64,000 bases of DNA. It comes from Pseudomonas mosselii. GTDB lineage: Bacteria > Pseudomonadota > Gammaproteobacteria > Pseudomonadales > Pseudomonadaceae. Each line of letters starts with the position of its first letter. Positions within the stretch are counted from its first letter, which is position 1. Shown piece after piece: positions 18,198 through 26,528 of the stretch. A program made the position numbers and the translations under genes. The stretch is taken from assembly GCF_019823065.1 (NCBI RefSeq), contig NZ_CP081966.1, positions 4,433,501 to 4,497,500 on the forward strand. The letters are read 5' to 3'. The notes under the pieces were generated by a model that had not been told where the DNA came from, ran no database searches, and saw only the letters and a list, made by a program, of their open reading frames with translations.

Positions 18198-19394
18198 TTA
18201 TAGATTCGTGTTAGTGCCGGCCATGGCGTATTCCTGGGTTGGCCGCAGCTGCCGGGCAATGCTGATGATCTTGCGGGCGTAGTCCGGATCGGTCGCGTAG
18301 CCAGCCTTCTGCAGCTCTCTTGCAAACTGTTCCGGGTTATCGGCGGCGCCGACGGCATCTTTATAGCGGTTGTTGTTCTGCAACAGGCTGACCAGATCGT
18401 GGAAGCTGTCCTGGTAGGAGTCGTAGGAACGGAACGCCGCCGTCTCCTTGACGAACTGCCCACCACGGAACTCGCTGGTGATCGCCCGGGCCTCGCCACC
18501 CTGCCAGTTACCGGTGGCCTTGATGCCGAACAGGTTGTGGCTGCTACTGCCGTCGGGATTGCGCATGACCGACTTGCCCCAACCAGTTTCCAGCGCAGCC
18601 TGGGCCACGAGGTAGCGCGGGTCGATACCGATGCGCTTGGCCGCCTGCTCGGCCATCGGCAGCATGGTGGCGACGAAGGCATCGCTGTCGCTGAACGCCT
18701 TGCTCGGCGCCAGCGGCGGCTGGGCCACGGCCCGGCCCAGAATGCGCACACCCTCGCGCGGCGCGGCGAACGCCTGCGCCGGTTGCCAGTCGCCCCGGGC
18801 GACGCCGGCGAGCGTGGGGCCACTGCGACTGGGCAGGGCCGTGTCGCTGCCCGCGGCGCCGGCACTGGCGGCGGACGGCACGATCCCAGCCAGCAATCGG
18901 TCGGTCAGCTTGCCCGGCAAGGCCAGGCGCCGCGAATTGAGGGCAGCGACGTCGTTGCGCCCGGCAGCGGGCTGCTCGCCGTGCACCGGCGCGGCCACGC
19001 GACTGCCCCAGAGCACCGGAGCGGCACCGTCGGTGCGCGGGAATGGGCTGGAGTTCACGCTGTGCTTCTGCTTGCTCAGCTGACGCACCAGCACATCCTG
19101 CAGGCCAATGCCGCCACCCTGGCGGGACATGCTCACCGCCAGTTGCTGGTCATACATGTCACGGTACTGCTTGACCGTGTCGCTGTTCATCGGGCTGTCT
19201 TCGTCGGCCATCACATCGGTGGCCTTGCGCGACGCCTTGAGCATCTCGCTGACGAACAACGACTCGAATTCCTGGGCCACCTTGCGGATGTTGCCCTCGC
19301 TGTCGCGATCGCCAGCTTTGAGCGAACTCAACCGATTGAGGTCGGTGAAGGCCCCACTGTCGGACGCGCCGGAGATCAGGCTTTTCGGATTCAT
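18198..19394 (-). CDS. flgJ: Flagellar rod cap and peptidoglycan hydrolase FlgJ
   Basis: FlgJ (398 aa) has an N-terminal rod-capping domain (about 25-110, VAQEFESLFVSEMLKASRKA) and a C-terminal glucosaminidase-type domain (about 230-385). The latter includes AQAALETGWGKS, with a likely catalytic Glu, and NLFGIKATGNWQGGEA. It opens the cell wall locally so the rod can pass. A Pro/Ala-rich linker joins the domains. It lies 11 bp after flgI. Confidence 0.95.
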   Translation of the reverse strand: MNPKSLISGASDSGAFTDLNRLSSLKAGDRDSEGNIRKVAQEFESLFVSEMLKASRKATDVMADEDSPMNSDTVKQYRDMYDQQLAVSMSRQGGGIGLQDVLVRQLSKQKHSVNSSPFPRTDGAAPVLWGSRVAAPVHGEQPAAGRNDVAALNSRRLALPGKLTDRLLAGIVPSAASAGAAGSDTALPSRSGPTLAGVARGDWQPAQAFAAPREGVRILGRAVAQPPLAPSKAFSDSDAFVATMLPMAEQAAKRIGIDPRYLVAQAALETGWGKSVMRNPDGSSSHNLFGIKATGNWQGGEARAITSEFRGGQFVKETAAFRSYDSYQDSFHDLVSLLQNNNRYKDAVGAADNPEQFARELQKAGYATDPDYARKIISIARQLRPTQEYAMAGTNTNL

Positions 19395-19405
19395 CCCTGG
19401 CGTCC

Positions 19406-20521
19406 TCAGATCACGATCAGGTCGGCTTGCAACGCACCGGCCTGCTTCAGGGCTTCGAGGATCGCCATCAGGTCGCTCGGCGCTGCGCCGACCTGGTTCA
19501 CCGCGCGGACGATCTCATCCAGCGTGGTGCCCGGGCCGAACTTGAACATCGGCTTGGCTTCCTGCTCGGCATTGACCCGCGAGCGTGGCACCACGGCGGT
19601 CTGGCCGTTGGAGAACGGCCCCGGCTGGCTGACGATCGGGTCTTCGGTGATGGTCACGGTCAGGCTGCCGTGGGTCACCGCCGCCGGCGAGACCTTGACG
19701 TTCTGGCCGATGACGATGGTACCGGTGCGCGAGTTGATGATGACCTTGGCCACAGCCTGCCCCGGATCGATCTCCAGGTTCTCGAGAATGGACAGGTAGT
19801 CCACTCGCTGGCTCGGGTCCATCGGCGCGGTGACCCGCACCGAACCACCATCGACGGCCTGGGCCACGCCCGGGCCAAGCAGCTCGTTGACCTTGTCGAC
19901 GATGCGCTTGGCGGTGGTGAAGTCCGGGCGATTGAGGTTCAGGGTGAGACTGTTGCCCTGGTTGAAGCCACTTGGCACCGCGCGCTCGACCGACGCGCCA
20001 CCGGGAATACGACCGGCCGACGGGACGTTGACGGTGATCTTCGAGCCATCACGGCCTTCGGCGTCGAATCCACCGACCACCAGGTTGCCCTGGGCGATGG
20101 CGTAGACGTTGCCGTCGATACCCTTGAGCGGCGTCATCAACAGGCTGCCGCCGCGCAGGCTCTTGGAGTTGCCGATCGATGACACCGTGATGTCGATCAC
20201 CTGGCCCGGCTTGGCGAAGGCCGGCAGGTCGGCATGCACCGACACCGCGGCAACGTTTTTCAACTGCACGTTGCCCGATCCTGGCGGCACCTTGATGCCG
20301 AACTGTGACAGCATATTGTTGAAGGTCTGCAGGGTGAACGGGGTCTGGGTGGTCTGGTCACCGGTACCGTTCAGGCCCACCACCAAGCCGTAGCCGATCA
20401 GCTGGTTGGCCCGCACGCCGGAAATGCTGGCGATATCCTTCAAGCGCTCGGCGTGGGCGCCGAACGCACAGGACAGAAGTAGTGTCGCGGCAATCAACCG
20501 CCTAGCGTTGAACATGGTCAT
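19406..20521 (-). CDS. flgI: Flagellar P-ring protein FlgI
   Basis: FlgI (371 aa) forms the P ring around the rod in the peptidoglycan layer. A Sec signal peptide ([21 protein letters not shown], cleavage before ERLKD) is clear, and the conserved [15 protein letters not shown] segment follows. Starts at 20521 (MTMFNARR) and 20515 (MFNARR) are both possible; neither has a strong ribosome site, and translation is probably coupled to flgH, which stops 6 bp upstream. Confidence 0.96.
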   Translation of the reverse strand: MTMFNARRLIAATLLLSCAFGAHAERLKDIASISGVRANQLIGYGLVVGLNGTGDQTTQTPFTLQTFNNMLSQFGIKVPPGSGNVQLKNVAAVSVHADLPAFAKPGQVIDITVSSIGNSKSLRGGSLLMTPLKGIDGNVYAIAQGNLVVGGFDAEGRDGSKITVNVPSAGRIPGGASVERAVPSGFNQGNSLTLNLNRPDFTTAKRIVDKVNELLGPGVAQAVDGGSVRVTAPMDPSQRVDYLSILENLEIDPGQAVAKVIINSRTGTIVIGQNVKVSPAAVTHGSLTVTITEDPIVSQPGPFSNGQTAVVPRSRVNAEQEAKPMFKFGPGTTLDEIVRAVNQVGAAPSDLMAILEALKQAGALQADLIVI

Positions 20522-20527
20522 CCGTAC

Positions 20528-21223
20528 TCAGAAAGGCCAGAGCGGGCTGATGAAGAAGCGGTCCAGCCAACCGGGCTGGCTGGCATCGGCAAACGAGCCG
20601 GTGCCCGAATAGGTGATGCGCGCGTCGGCCACGCGGGTGGACGGCACGGTGTTGTCGGTGGCGATGTCGTCGGCACGCACCAGGCCAGCAATGCGCACCA
20701 GCTCTTCGCCGGTGTTCAGGGTCATCCACTTCTCGCCACGCACGGCGATAATGCCGTTGGGCAGCACCTCGGCCACGGTGACGGTGATCGAGCCGGTCAG
20801 GGTGTTGCCCTGGGTGGCCTTGCTGTCACCTTTGGTGGAACGGTCACCGCTGTAGCCGGCCTCCAGGGTGAGGTCGCCACTGCCCAACGGGTTGTTGGTG
20901 TTCGGCACGGTACCGAACAGCGAGGTCAGACCGAGGTTGGCCTTGCTGTTCTTCTGGATCTGGGAACCTGCGTTCTTGCTCGCCGAGGTGCGCTCGTTGA
21001 GGGTGATGGTGATGATGTCACCGACCCGAAACGCCTTGCGATCGGTATACAGGCCCTGCTCGAAACCGGCCTGGTAGATCGAGCCGTTGTTGGCCGCTGC
21101 CGGCAACGGGGTGCGCGGCAGGACCGGCGCGTAGTACGGATCGTTGGGCTTGGGCGTCGGCGCGACGCAACCGGCCAACGATACCGCCCCCCCCAGGGCG
21201 AACACGGACAACAGACGTTTCAT
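20528..21223 (-). CDS. flgH: Flagellar L-ring lipoprotein FlgH
   Basis: FlgH (231 aa) forms the outer-membrane L ring. I chose the ATG at 21223 because it gives a classical lipoprotein signal ([19 protein letters not shown], lipobox LAGC) with AGAGG about 8 bases upstream. The frame open to 21256 would mask the signal. Conserved segments are [20 protein letters not shown] and the C-terminal [20 protein letters not shown]. Confidence 0.96.
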   Translation of the reverse strand: MKRLLSVFALGGAVSLAGCVAPTPKPNDPYYAPVLPRTPLPAAANNGSIYQAGFEQGLYTDRKAFRVGDIITITLNERTSASKNAGSQIQKNSKANLGLTSLFGTVPNTNNPLGSGDLTLEAGYSGDRSTKGDSKATQGNTLTGSITVTVAEVLPNGIIAVRGEKWMTLNTGEELVRIAGLVRADDIATDNTVPSTRVADARITYSGTGSFADASQPGWLDRFFISPLWPF

Positions 21224-21302
21224 GACGCTTACCTCTAGGCAAAACAGGCGCTGCAACAGCGAGCGAATGGTCAGCGGCCCGCACCCGGCGGGCCGCCAGG
21301 GG

Positions 21303-22088
21303 TTACAGCTGCTGGGTGACGAACGACAGCATCTTGTCGGCGGCGGAGATGACCTTGGAGTTCATCTCGTAGGCGCGCTGGGTGGTGATCATGTTCACCA
21401 GCTCTTCGACGGTGCTGACGTTGGACGCTTCCAGGGTCTGCTGCTCGGTGGTGCCGAAGCCGTTCAGGCCTGGGGTGCCGACCTGCGGCGCGCCGCTGGC
21501 AGCGGTCTCCAGGAACAGGTTGCCACCGATCGCCTGCAGACCGGCCGGGTTGATGAAGTCGGCGGTCTGGATGTTGCCGATGACCTGCGCGGCCGGGTTG
21601 CCGACGGTGGTGATCGACACGGTGCCGTCCTTGCCGACGGTGAACGTCTGCGCGTCTGGCGGCACGACGATGGCCGGTTCCAGGGCAAAGCCGTTGGCGG
21701 TGACGATCTGGCCGTCGGAGTTCAGGTGGAAGGTACCGTCGCGCGTGTACGACACGGTGCCGTCGGGCTGCAGGATCTGGAAGAAACCGCGACCGTTGAC
21801 CGCCATGTCCAGCGGGTTTTCAGTGGTCTGCAGGCTGCCGGCATTGAAGCTCTTCTGGGTGCCGACGATGCGCACACCGGTACCGACCTGCAGGCCCGAA
21901 GGCAGCTCGCTGTCCTGGGTGGACTGCGCGCCAGGCTGGCGCTTGATCTGGTAGAGCAGGTCCTGGAACTCGGCACGATCACGCTTGAAGCCGGTGGTCG
22001 AGACGTTGGCCAAGTTGTTGGAGATGACCGCGAGGTTGGTGTCCTGGGCGGACAGGCCGGTTTTAGCGACCCAAAGAGCCGGAAGCAT
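21303..22088 (-). CDS. flgG: Flagellar distal rod protein FlgG
   Basis: FlgG (261 aa) is the distal rod subunit. The N-terminus ([20 protein letters not shown], then [18 protein letters not shown]) and the C-terminus ([20 protein letters not shown], then [16 protein letters not shown]) are family-diagnostic. It lies 48 bp downstream of flgF and 79 bp upstream of flgH. Confidence 0.97.
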   Translation of the reverse strand: MLPALWVAKTGLSAQDTNLAVISNNLANVSTTGFKRDRAEFQDLLYQIKRQPGAQSTQDSELPSGLQVGTGVRIVGTQKSFNAGSLQTTENPLDMAVNGRGFFQILQPDGTVSYTRDGTFHLNSDGQIVTANGFALEPAIVVPPDAQTFTVGKDGTVSITTVGNPAAQVIGNIQTADFINPAGLQAIGGNLFLETAASGAPQVGTPGLNGFGTTEQQTLEASNVSTVEELVNMITTQRAYEMNSKVISAADKMLSFVTQQL

Positions 22089-22136
22089 TTAATGTTCTCC
22101 TCGTGCGCCTGTTTTACGGCACCCGTTCAAATGTAA

Positions 22137-22877
22137 TTAGCCGATTTGCAAAACCCGAGCCATGGCTTCATCGCCTTCCTTGGCCGCGTTCATCATCTTG
22201 ACGTGCAGTTCGAACTGACGGGACAGCGCCAGCACCGAGGTCATTTCCTCGACGGCATTGACGTTGCTCGACTCCAGGAAACCCGAGACCACCCGCACGT
22301 TGACATCGGCGTCAGCCGGCTGGCCACTGGTGGTGTGGATCATGCCGTCCAGGCCCTTGGTAAGCCCCTTGATATCCGGATTGACCAGCTTGATCCGGTC
22401 GACCTCGGCCATCACCCGCGGATCCTCGCCCATGGCGCGGATGCTGATGGTGCCGTCGTCGCCGACCTCGACCTTCTGCTCCGGCGGAATGGCGATGGGA
22501 CCGCCATTGCCGATCACCGGCATGCCGTTGCCAGCACGCAGCACGCCCAGGGCGTCGATGTTCAGGCTGCCGGTGCGCACGTAGGCTTCGCTACCGTCTG
22601 GTGCCTGCACGGCGATGAAACCCTTGCCGGCAACCGCCACATCCAGCTCCCGACCGGTCTCGACCAGCGCACCCTCGCTGAAATCGGTGGCCGGGCGCTC
22701 GGTCATGGCGAAGGCGCGTGCCGGAAAGCTGTCGCCGAACACCGGCATCGAACGCGCCTGCTCCAGGTCACGCTGGAAGCCGTTGGTGGAAACGTTCGCC
22801 AGGTTGTTGGCATGGGCCTTCTGCGCCAGCGCGTTCTGGCTGGCGCCGGTCATGGCCACGTAAAGCATCTTGTCCAC
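22137..22877 (-). CDS. flgF: Flagellar proximal rod protein FlgF
   Basis: FlgF (246 aa from GTG 22877) is a rod protein. I selected the GTG (VDKMLYVAMTGASQNALAQK) because GAGGAG lies 5-6 bases upstream. An ATG three codons later (22868) is the alternative. The frame is open to 22991, but that extension would swallow the sigma-54 promoter. Rod signatures [20 protein letters not shown] and the C-terminal SNVNAVEEMTSVLALSRQFE are present. It is the first gene of flgFGHIJKL. Confidence 0.95.
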   Translation of the reverse strand: MDKMLYVAMTGASQNALAQKAHANNLANVSTNGFQRDLEQARSMPVFGDSFPARAFAMTERPATDFSEGALVETGRELDVAVAGKGFIAVQAPDGSEAYVRTGSLNIDALGVLRAGNGMPVIGNGGPIAIPPEQKVEVGDDGTISIRAMGEDPRVMAEVDRIKLVNPDIKGLTKGLDGMIHTTSGQPADADVNVRVVSGFLESSNVNAVEEMTSVLALSRQFELHVKMMNAAKEGDEAMARVLQIG

Positions 22878-22926
22878 AGCATCTCCTCTACGCGAACCTC
22901 GCCGCGCTATCGTTGGCAAGGGTAAA

Positions 22927-22942
22927 GCAAATATCGAACCAA
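22927..22942 (-). promoter_or_regulatory. Sigma-54 promoter of flgFGHIJKL
   Basis: The minus strand reads TTGGTTC-GATAT-TTGC. The essential GG and GC are ten bases apart, though the -24 box is TGGTTC rather than TGGCAC. It lies about 50 bp before the flgF start. flgF-led operons are RpoN-dependent in Pseudomonas. Confidence 0.62.
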
Positions 22943-23016
22943 GCTGACGCAACCCTTTGAGTACGGGGCATTCAGGGCCACGCCAAGACAAAAAGCGTCA
23001 GTTTGTCGGCGAATGT

Positions 23017-23032
23017 TTGCCGCAGGCGGCAA
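23017..23032. promoter_or_regulatory. Palindrome TTGCCGC-AG-GCGGCAA upstream of flgF (candidate activator site)
   Basis: This perfect 7-2-7 palindrome is centred about 110 bp upstream of the predicted flgF start site, a normal distance for a sigma-54 enhancer-binding protein. The same palindrome occurs at 40702-40717 before another sigma-54 promoter. Confidence 0.6.
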
Positions 23033-23039
23033 CACCCCG

Positions 23040-23234
23040 TCAGTTGTTCCGACACGCGCCATTGTTGTAGGGCCCGGAATGACGCTTCCAGCCCTCGCCA
23101 GGATCGGTGGCCGAGCACATGTAGCGCCCGGTCGCCAGGCTTTGCCACTGATACCAGGGCGCCGGCGCGGCGCGCAGCGAGAGCGCGATCAACAGTGCGC
23201 CCGTCACCGCCACGAGCATCGACAGTTTCTTCAT
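23040..23234 (-). CDS. Small secreted protein of unknown function
   Basis: This is a 64-aa protein with a clear N-terminal signal sequence (MKKLSMLVAVTGALLIALSL, predicted cleavage after the following AAPA). A mature part of about 40 residues contains two cysteines (C40 and C61) that could form a disulfide, and aromatic residues (WYQWQ, GWKRH). A GGAGGG ribosome site lies 8 bases upstream of ATG 23234. It sits alone between the flgE terminator and the flgF promoter, on the same strand. I do not recognise the family. The location suggests, but does not prove, a role tied to the flagellum. Confidence 0.7.
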   Translation of the reverse strand: MKKLSMLVAVTGALLIALSLRAAPAPWYQWQSLATGRYMCSATDPGEGWKRHSGPYNNGACRNN

Positions 23235-23260
23235 GGCTATGCCCTCCGCTGTGCCAGACG

Positions 23261-23292
23261 TGAAAAAGCCCCCGCAAGCAGGGGCTTTTTCA
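23261..23292. terminator. Terminator of flgBCDE
   Basis: The perfect stem TGAAAAAGCCCC/GGGGCTTTTTCA with an 8-nt loop lies 12 bp after the flgE stop. A- and T-rich arms on both sides make it usable in both directions. Confidence 0.88.
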
Positions 23293-23303
23293 CGCCACGA
23301 TCA

Positions 23304-24626
23304 TCAGGTCATCTGGATGATGGTCTGCATGATGGTGCTTTCGGTGGAAATGGTCTTGGCGTTGGCCTGGTAGTTGCTCTGCGCCTTGATCAGGCTGACC
23401 AACTCGCCGGTCAGGTCGACGTTGGAGTCTTCCAGGGAACTGCCCGCGATACGACCCAGGGTACCGGTGTCCGGCTCGCCGATGATCGGCACGCCCGAAG
23501 CGTAGGACTCTTTCCAGGCGGTGGCGCCGACCGGGGTCAGCCCCTGCAGGTTGGCGAAGTTGGCGATCACCACCTGACCGATGACCTTGTTCTGGCCGTT
23601 GGTGAAGTTGGCGAACAGGTTGCCGCTCTGATCCACGGTCAGGCCGGCGAGCTCACCGGTGGCATAGCCATCCTGGTCCTTGGCAGTGGTGGCCGAGGCC
23701 GCGTTGTACTGAGTGGTGGCCAGCATGTCCAGGGTCACACCACCGGTGCGTGCGGTGGCACCATTGCCTACCCAGGCGCCTGCGGCGTTCTTCTCGGCCG
23801 GCACCCAGTTGGCCAGCTGGAAGGTCTTGTCGGCAGCGACGGTCAAGCCACCTGCGACCGGCCCGGCAGCCATTGCGGCGGTATCCAGCTTGCCTGCCGA
23901 GGTGAACGGCAGCTTGTTGACCAGCGGAGTGGACAAGGTGGGGTCGGCCGGATTGCGACCATCGATGGTGGTGTACATGGTCCAGGAGTTGGTACCGGCA
24001 TCCTTGACGAAATACTGGTTCATCTGGTGTTCGTTGCCCTGGCTGTCGTAGACCGGGGTATTGAAGGTGTAGTTGTAGCTTTTGACATTGGTCGGATCGA
24101 ACGGCGCAACTGTCGGCGCTGCGTCGCTGGAGTTCAGGTTGACCGTTTCGGAAATGCGACCCGTCGGCTTCGGCGACAGGTTCGAGGTATCGATCTTCAG
24201 GTTGGTCAGCGACCCCTGGATGACCTTGCCGTTTTCATCCACCGGATAACCCTGCAGGTTGGCGCCGTTGGCGTTGACCACGTAGCCTTCCTTGTCGCTG
24301 TAGAAGGCGCCGGAGCGGGTGTAAATCCGCGAGCCGTTGTCATTCAGGGCAAAGAAGCCGTTGCCGTCGATGGCCATGTCCAGCGCCTGGCCGGTGCCAT
24401 TGATGTTGCCCGGGTTGAACATCTGCGAGACCGCCATGGTCTTCACGCCGCTGCCCACCTGGGTCTTGCCGCCGGCGGTGCCACGGATGGACTGCGAATA
24501 CTGGTCGCCGAACTCGGCGCGCGACGATTTGAAACCGGTGGTGGCGACGTTGGCAATGTTGTTGCCGGTAACGTTCAGAGCCTTGTTCGCCGCGTAGAGA
24601 CCGCTAAGGCCGATATTGAAAGACAT
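23304..24626 (-). CDS. flgE: Flagellar hook protein FlgE
   Basis: FlgE (440 aa) is the hook subunit. The N-terminus (MSFNIGLSGLYAANKALNVT, then NNIANVATTGFKSSRAEFGD) and the C-terminus (NVDLTGELVSLIKAQSNYQA, then ISTESTIMQTIIQMT) are typical, with variable outer domains between. It lies 30 bp after flgD and is the last gene of flgBCDE, followed by a strong terminator. Confidence 0.97.
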   Translation of the reverse strand: MSFNIGLSGLYAANKALNVTGNNIANVATTGFKSSRAEFGDQYSQSIRGTAGGKTQVGSGVKTMAVSQMFNPGNINGTGQALDMAIDGNGFFALNDNGSRIYTRSGAFYSDKEGYVVNANGANLQGYPVDENGKVIQGSLTNLKIDTSNLSPKPTGRISETVNLNSSDAAPTVAPFDPTNVKSYNYTFNTPVYDSQGNEHQMNQYFVKDAGTNSWTMYTTIDGRNPADPTLSTPLVNKLPFTSAGKLDTAAMAAGPVAGGLTVAADKTFQLANWVPAEKNAAGAWVGNGATARTGGVTLDMLATTQYNAASATTAKDQDGYATGELAGLTVDQSGNLFANFTNGQNKVIGQVVIANFANLQGLTPVGATAWKESYASGVPIIGEPDTGTLGRIAGSSLEDSNVDLTGELVSLIKAQSNYQANAKTISTESTIMQTIIQMT

Positions 24627-24656
24627 TTACTCGCTCCTTGTGCCGATGCTGCGGCG

Positions 24657-25349
24657 TTAGATTCCGATGGTGGTTACTTTGGAGATGCCGACTTTGCCGA
24701 TACCGGCCAGGTCGAGCATCATCTCGCTGCCGTTCTGGAAGCTGACACTGTTGACCTTGGCCGGCAGCAGCGTGGCCAGCGTCTTGGCCTTGCCGTCGAC
24801 CTTGGTCTCGGCACTGAAGGTATAGGTGCCCGGCTCGACCGCCTCGCCCTTCTCGTTCTTGCCGTCCCAGATGAAGTCTGCGGTACCGGCCTTGCGCGCC
24901 CCCAGGTCGATGGTCTTGACCACGTTGCCATCCTTGTCCTTGATGCTGACCTTGCCCTCGGTGATGTTCGACGGCACCACGACCTGGCCATTGAAGCTCT
25001 TGGTGGTGTCGACCACCGCCTTGTCGCTCGCCACGATCACCGAGCGACCGACCAGCGAAGTGGCCTGCAGCGCCTGGGACGAACCAATGCCGGTGAGGAT
25101 GCCGTCGACCGACTCCTTCAGCGACTGGATGCCCTCGAGGCTGCTGAACTGGGCCAACTGCGCGACGAATTCGCCGTTGTCCTGGGGATCCAGCGGGTTC
25201 TGGTTCTTCATCTGCGTCACCAGCAACTGCAGGAACGCATCCTTGCCCAGCGCGCTGCCGGCCTGCCCGGTGTTGCTCTTGCTGGCAGGCTTCTGCAGCG
25301 AATCCAGATAGCCGCTGCCGACCTTGGTATCGGTATTGGTGGTAGTCAT
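24657..25349 (-). CDS. flgD: Flagellar hook cap/assembly protein FlgD
   Basis: FlgD (230 aa) is the scaffold that caps the growing hook. The N-terminal export and capping segment (LGKDAFLQLLVTQMKNQNPL, then PQDNGEFVAQLAQFSSLEGI) is conserved. The C-terminal half forms the FlgD Ig-like/Tudor region (FIWDGKNEKGEAVEPGTYTF). It lies 13 bp after flgC and 30 bp before flgE. Confidence 0.96.
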   Translation of the reverse strand: MTTTNTDTKVGSGYLDSLQKPASKSNTGQAGSALGKDAFLQLLVTQMKNQNPLDPQDNGEFVAQLAQFSSLEGIQSLKESVDGILTGIGSSQALQATSLVGRSVIVASDKAVVDTTKSFNGQVVVPSNITEGKVSIKDKDGNVVKTIDLGARKAGTADFIWDGKNEKGEAVEPGTYTFSAETKVDGKAKTLATLLPAKVNSVSFQNGSEMMLDLAGIGKVGISKVTTIGI

Positions 25350-25362
25350 TACGGCTCCCTGC

Positions 25363-25806
25363 TTACTGACCCAGGGTCAGCACTTTCTGCATCATGTTCT
25401 TGGCGGTGTTCATCAGTTCGGCGTTGGTCTGGAACGCGCGACTGGCGGAGATCATGTCGGCCATCTCCTCGACCACGTTGACGTTCGGGTAGTAGACGTA
25501 GCCGTCCTTGTTCGCCGCCGGGTGGTTCGGCTCGTAGCGGGCCTCGAGGTTGCTCTGGTCCTCGATGATGCCCTTGACCTGAACGCCCTGCCCCGCCTCG
25601 CCCTGATCCTCGAACAGCGACTGGCCCGCGCCGCTCTGGGCCTGCTGGAAGGTGGTGGCGAATACCGGGTGGCGAGCGCGGTAGGTCTGGTCGATGCTCG
25701 AGGACACCGTCTCGGCGTTGGCGATGTTCGAAGCGACGGTGTTCAGGCGCGTATTCTGCGCGCTCATGCCGCTACCGGCGATGTTGAAGACACTGGCAAG
25801 GGACAT
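25363..25806 (-). CDS. flgC: Flagellar proximal rod protein FlgC
   Basis: FlgC (147 aa) is a proximal rod subunit. The ATG at 25806 (MSLASVFNIAGSGMSAQNTR) is preceded by GGAGAG; an in-frame GTG two codons upstream overlaps the flgB stop and is less likely. Conserved SNIANAETVSSS and the C-terminal NVVEEMADMISASRAFQTNA are present. Spacing to the flgB stop is only 2 bp, indicating coupled translation. Confidence 0.96.
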   Translation of the reverse strand: MSLASVFNIAGSGMSAQNTRLNTVASNIANAETVSSSIDQTYRARHPVFATTFQQAQSGAGQSLFEDQGEAGQGVQVKGIIEDQSNLEARYEPNHPAANKDGYVYYPNVNVVEEMADMISASRAFQTNAELMNTAKNMMQKVLTLGQ

Positions 25807-25808
25807 GG

Positions 25809-26216
25809 TCACTCTCCGCGCAGGGCCGATACCAGCCCTTTGAATTTACTGTTGAGCAGGGTGAAGCTGGCCTGGAAGCCAACGGCGTTTTCGGTGTAGT
25901 TCGATTGCTCGATCTGCGCGTCCACGGTGTTCTGGTCGATCGACGGCTGCATCGGGGTGCGGTACTGCAACGTGTCGTCCATCATCGCCAGGCCTTCGGC
26001 CTCGATGTGACGGCTGTTGGTGCGGTCCAGGGCGATACGTCCGTTCTGCTGTTTGTCGGCCTCGGCGGCGAGCACCGAAGAGAAGTCCATGTCACGCGCC
26101 TTGTAGTTGGGCGTGTCGGCGTTGGCGATGTTGTTGGCCAGCACCTCGGCACGCTGGGCGCGAAAGCCCAGCGCCTTTTCGTGGATGCCGAGCGCTTTGT
26201 CGAAGCTGATGCTCAT
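25809..26216 (-). CDS. flgB: Flagellar proximal rod protein FlgB
   Basis: FlgB (135 aa) is the first rod subunit. The start at 26216 (MSISFDKALGIHEKALGFRA) matches the family; the frame is open further upstream to 26282 but runs into the promoter. It has the NNIANADTPNYKARDMDF signature. It is the first gene of flgBCDE, with a perfect sigma-54 promoter about 50 bp upstream. Confidence 0.95.
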   Translation of the reverse strand: MSISFDKALGIHEKALGFRAQRAEVLANNIANADTPNYKARDMDFSSVLAAEADKQQNGRIALDRTNSRHIEAEGLAMMDDTLQYRTPMQPSIDQNTVDAQIEQSNYTENAVGFQASFTLLNSKFKGLVSALRGE

Positions 26217-26266
26217 ATCGGGGAAACCTTCGGAGGTTGACCAGAGTTTCGTTGGCTTAGGCTTTA

Positions 26267-26281
26267 GCAAGGGCTGTGCCA
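26267..26281 (-). promoter_or_regulatory. Sigma-54 promoter of flgBCDE
   Basis: The minus strand reads TGGCAC-AGCCC-TTGC, an exact consensus match. It lies 51 bp before the flgB start. flgB-led operons are RpoN-dependent class III transcription units in Pseudomonas. Confidence 0.9.
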
Positions 26282-26344
26282 ACCATCAAAACCCTCGTAA
26301 ATAGGGGGCCAGCCGATCAAATAGGCGATGGCGCTGCCAGAAAA

Positions 26345-26406
26345 GCGGCAAGGCGCTTCCGCTTTGCGCGCATCAAGCGGCAATTGCCAGGCGGCAAAAG
26401 CGGCAA
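26345..26406. promoter_or_regulatory. Cluster of GCGGCAA half-sites upstream of flgB
   Basis: Four copies of GCGGCAA (26345, 26377, 26391 and 26400) occur within 62 bp, including the inverted pair TTGCC-N4-GGCAA at 26384-26397. They lie about 90-150 bp upstream of the predicted flgB start site. The half-site is the same as in the palindromes before flgF and the gene at 40858. Two copies continue as GGCAAAA, which also resembles the AmrZ motif. Confidence 0.55.
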
Positions 26407-26484
26407 AACAAAAAATTGACGTCAAGGGCTATCCCCCGCCGACCGGCAACCTCAAACTCAAGACCACGCCCTGACAACAGGAAC

Positions 26485-26520
26485 AAAAAAGGCCGCTGTC
26501 GCAAGACACCGGCCTTTTTT
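26485..26520 (-). terminator. Terminator of cheV-cheR
   Basis: AAAAAAGGCCG pairs with CGGCCTTTTTT across a 14-nt loop, 9 bp after the cheR stop. Confidence 0.88.
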
Positions 26521-26528
26521 GCCCGACC

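Noticed and set aside
26416..26425. TTGACGTCAA palindrome upstream of flgB as a FleQ box
   Set aside because: The half-sites are in the opposite order to the FleQ pattern (GTCAAT...ATTGAC). A 10-bp palindrome alone is weak evidence.
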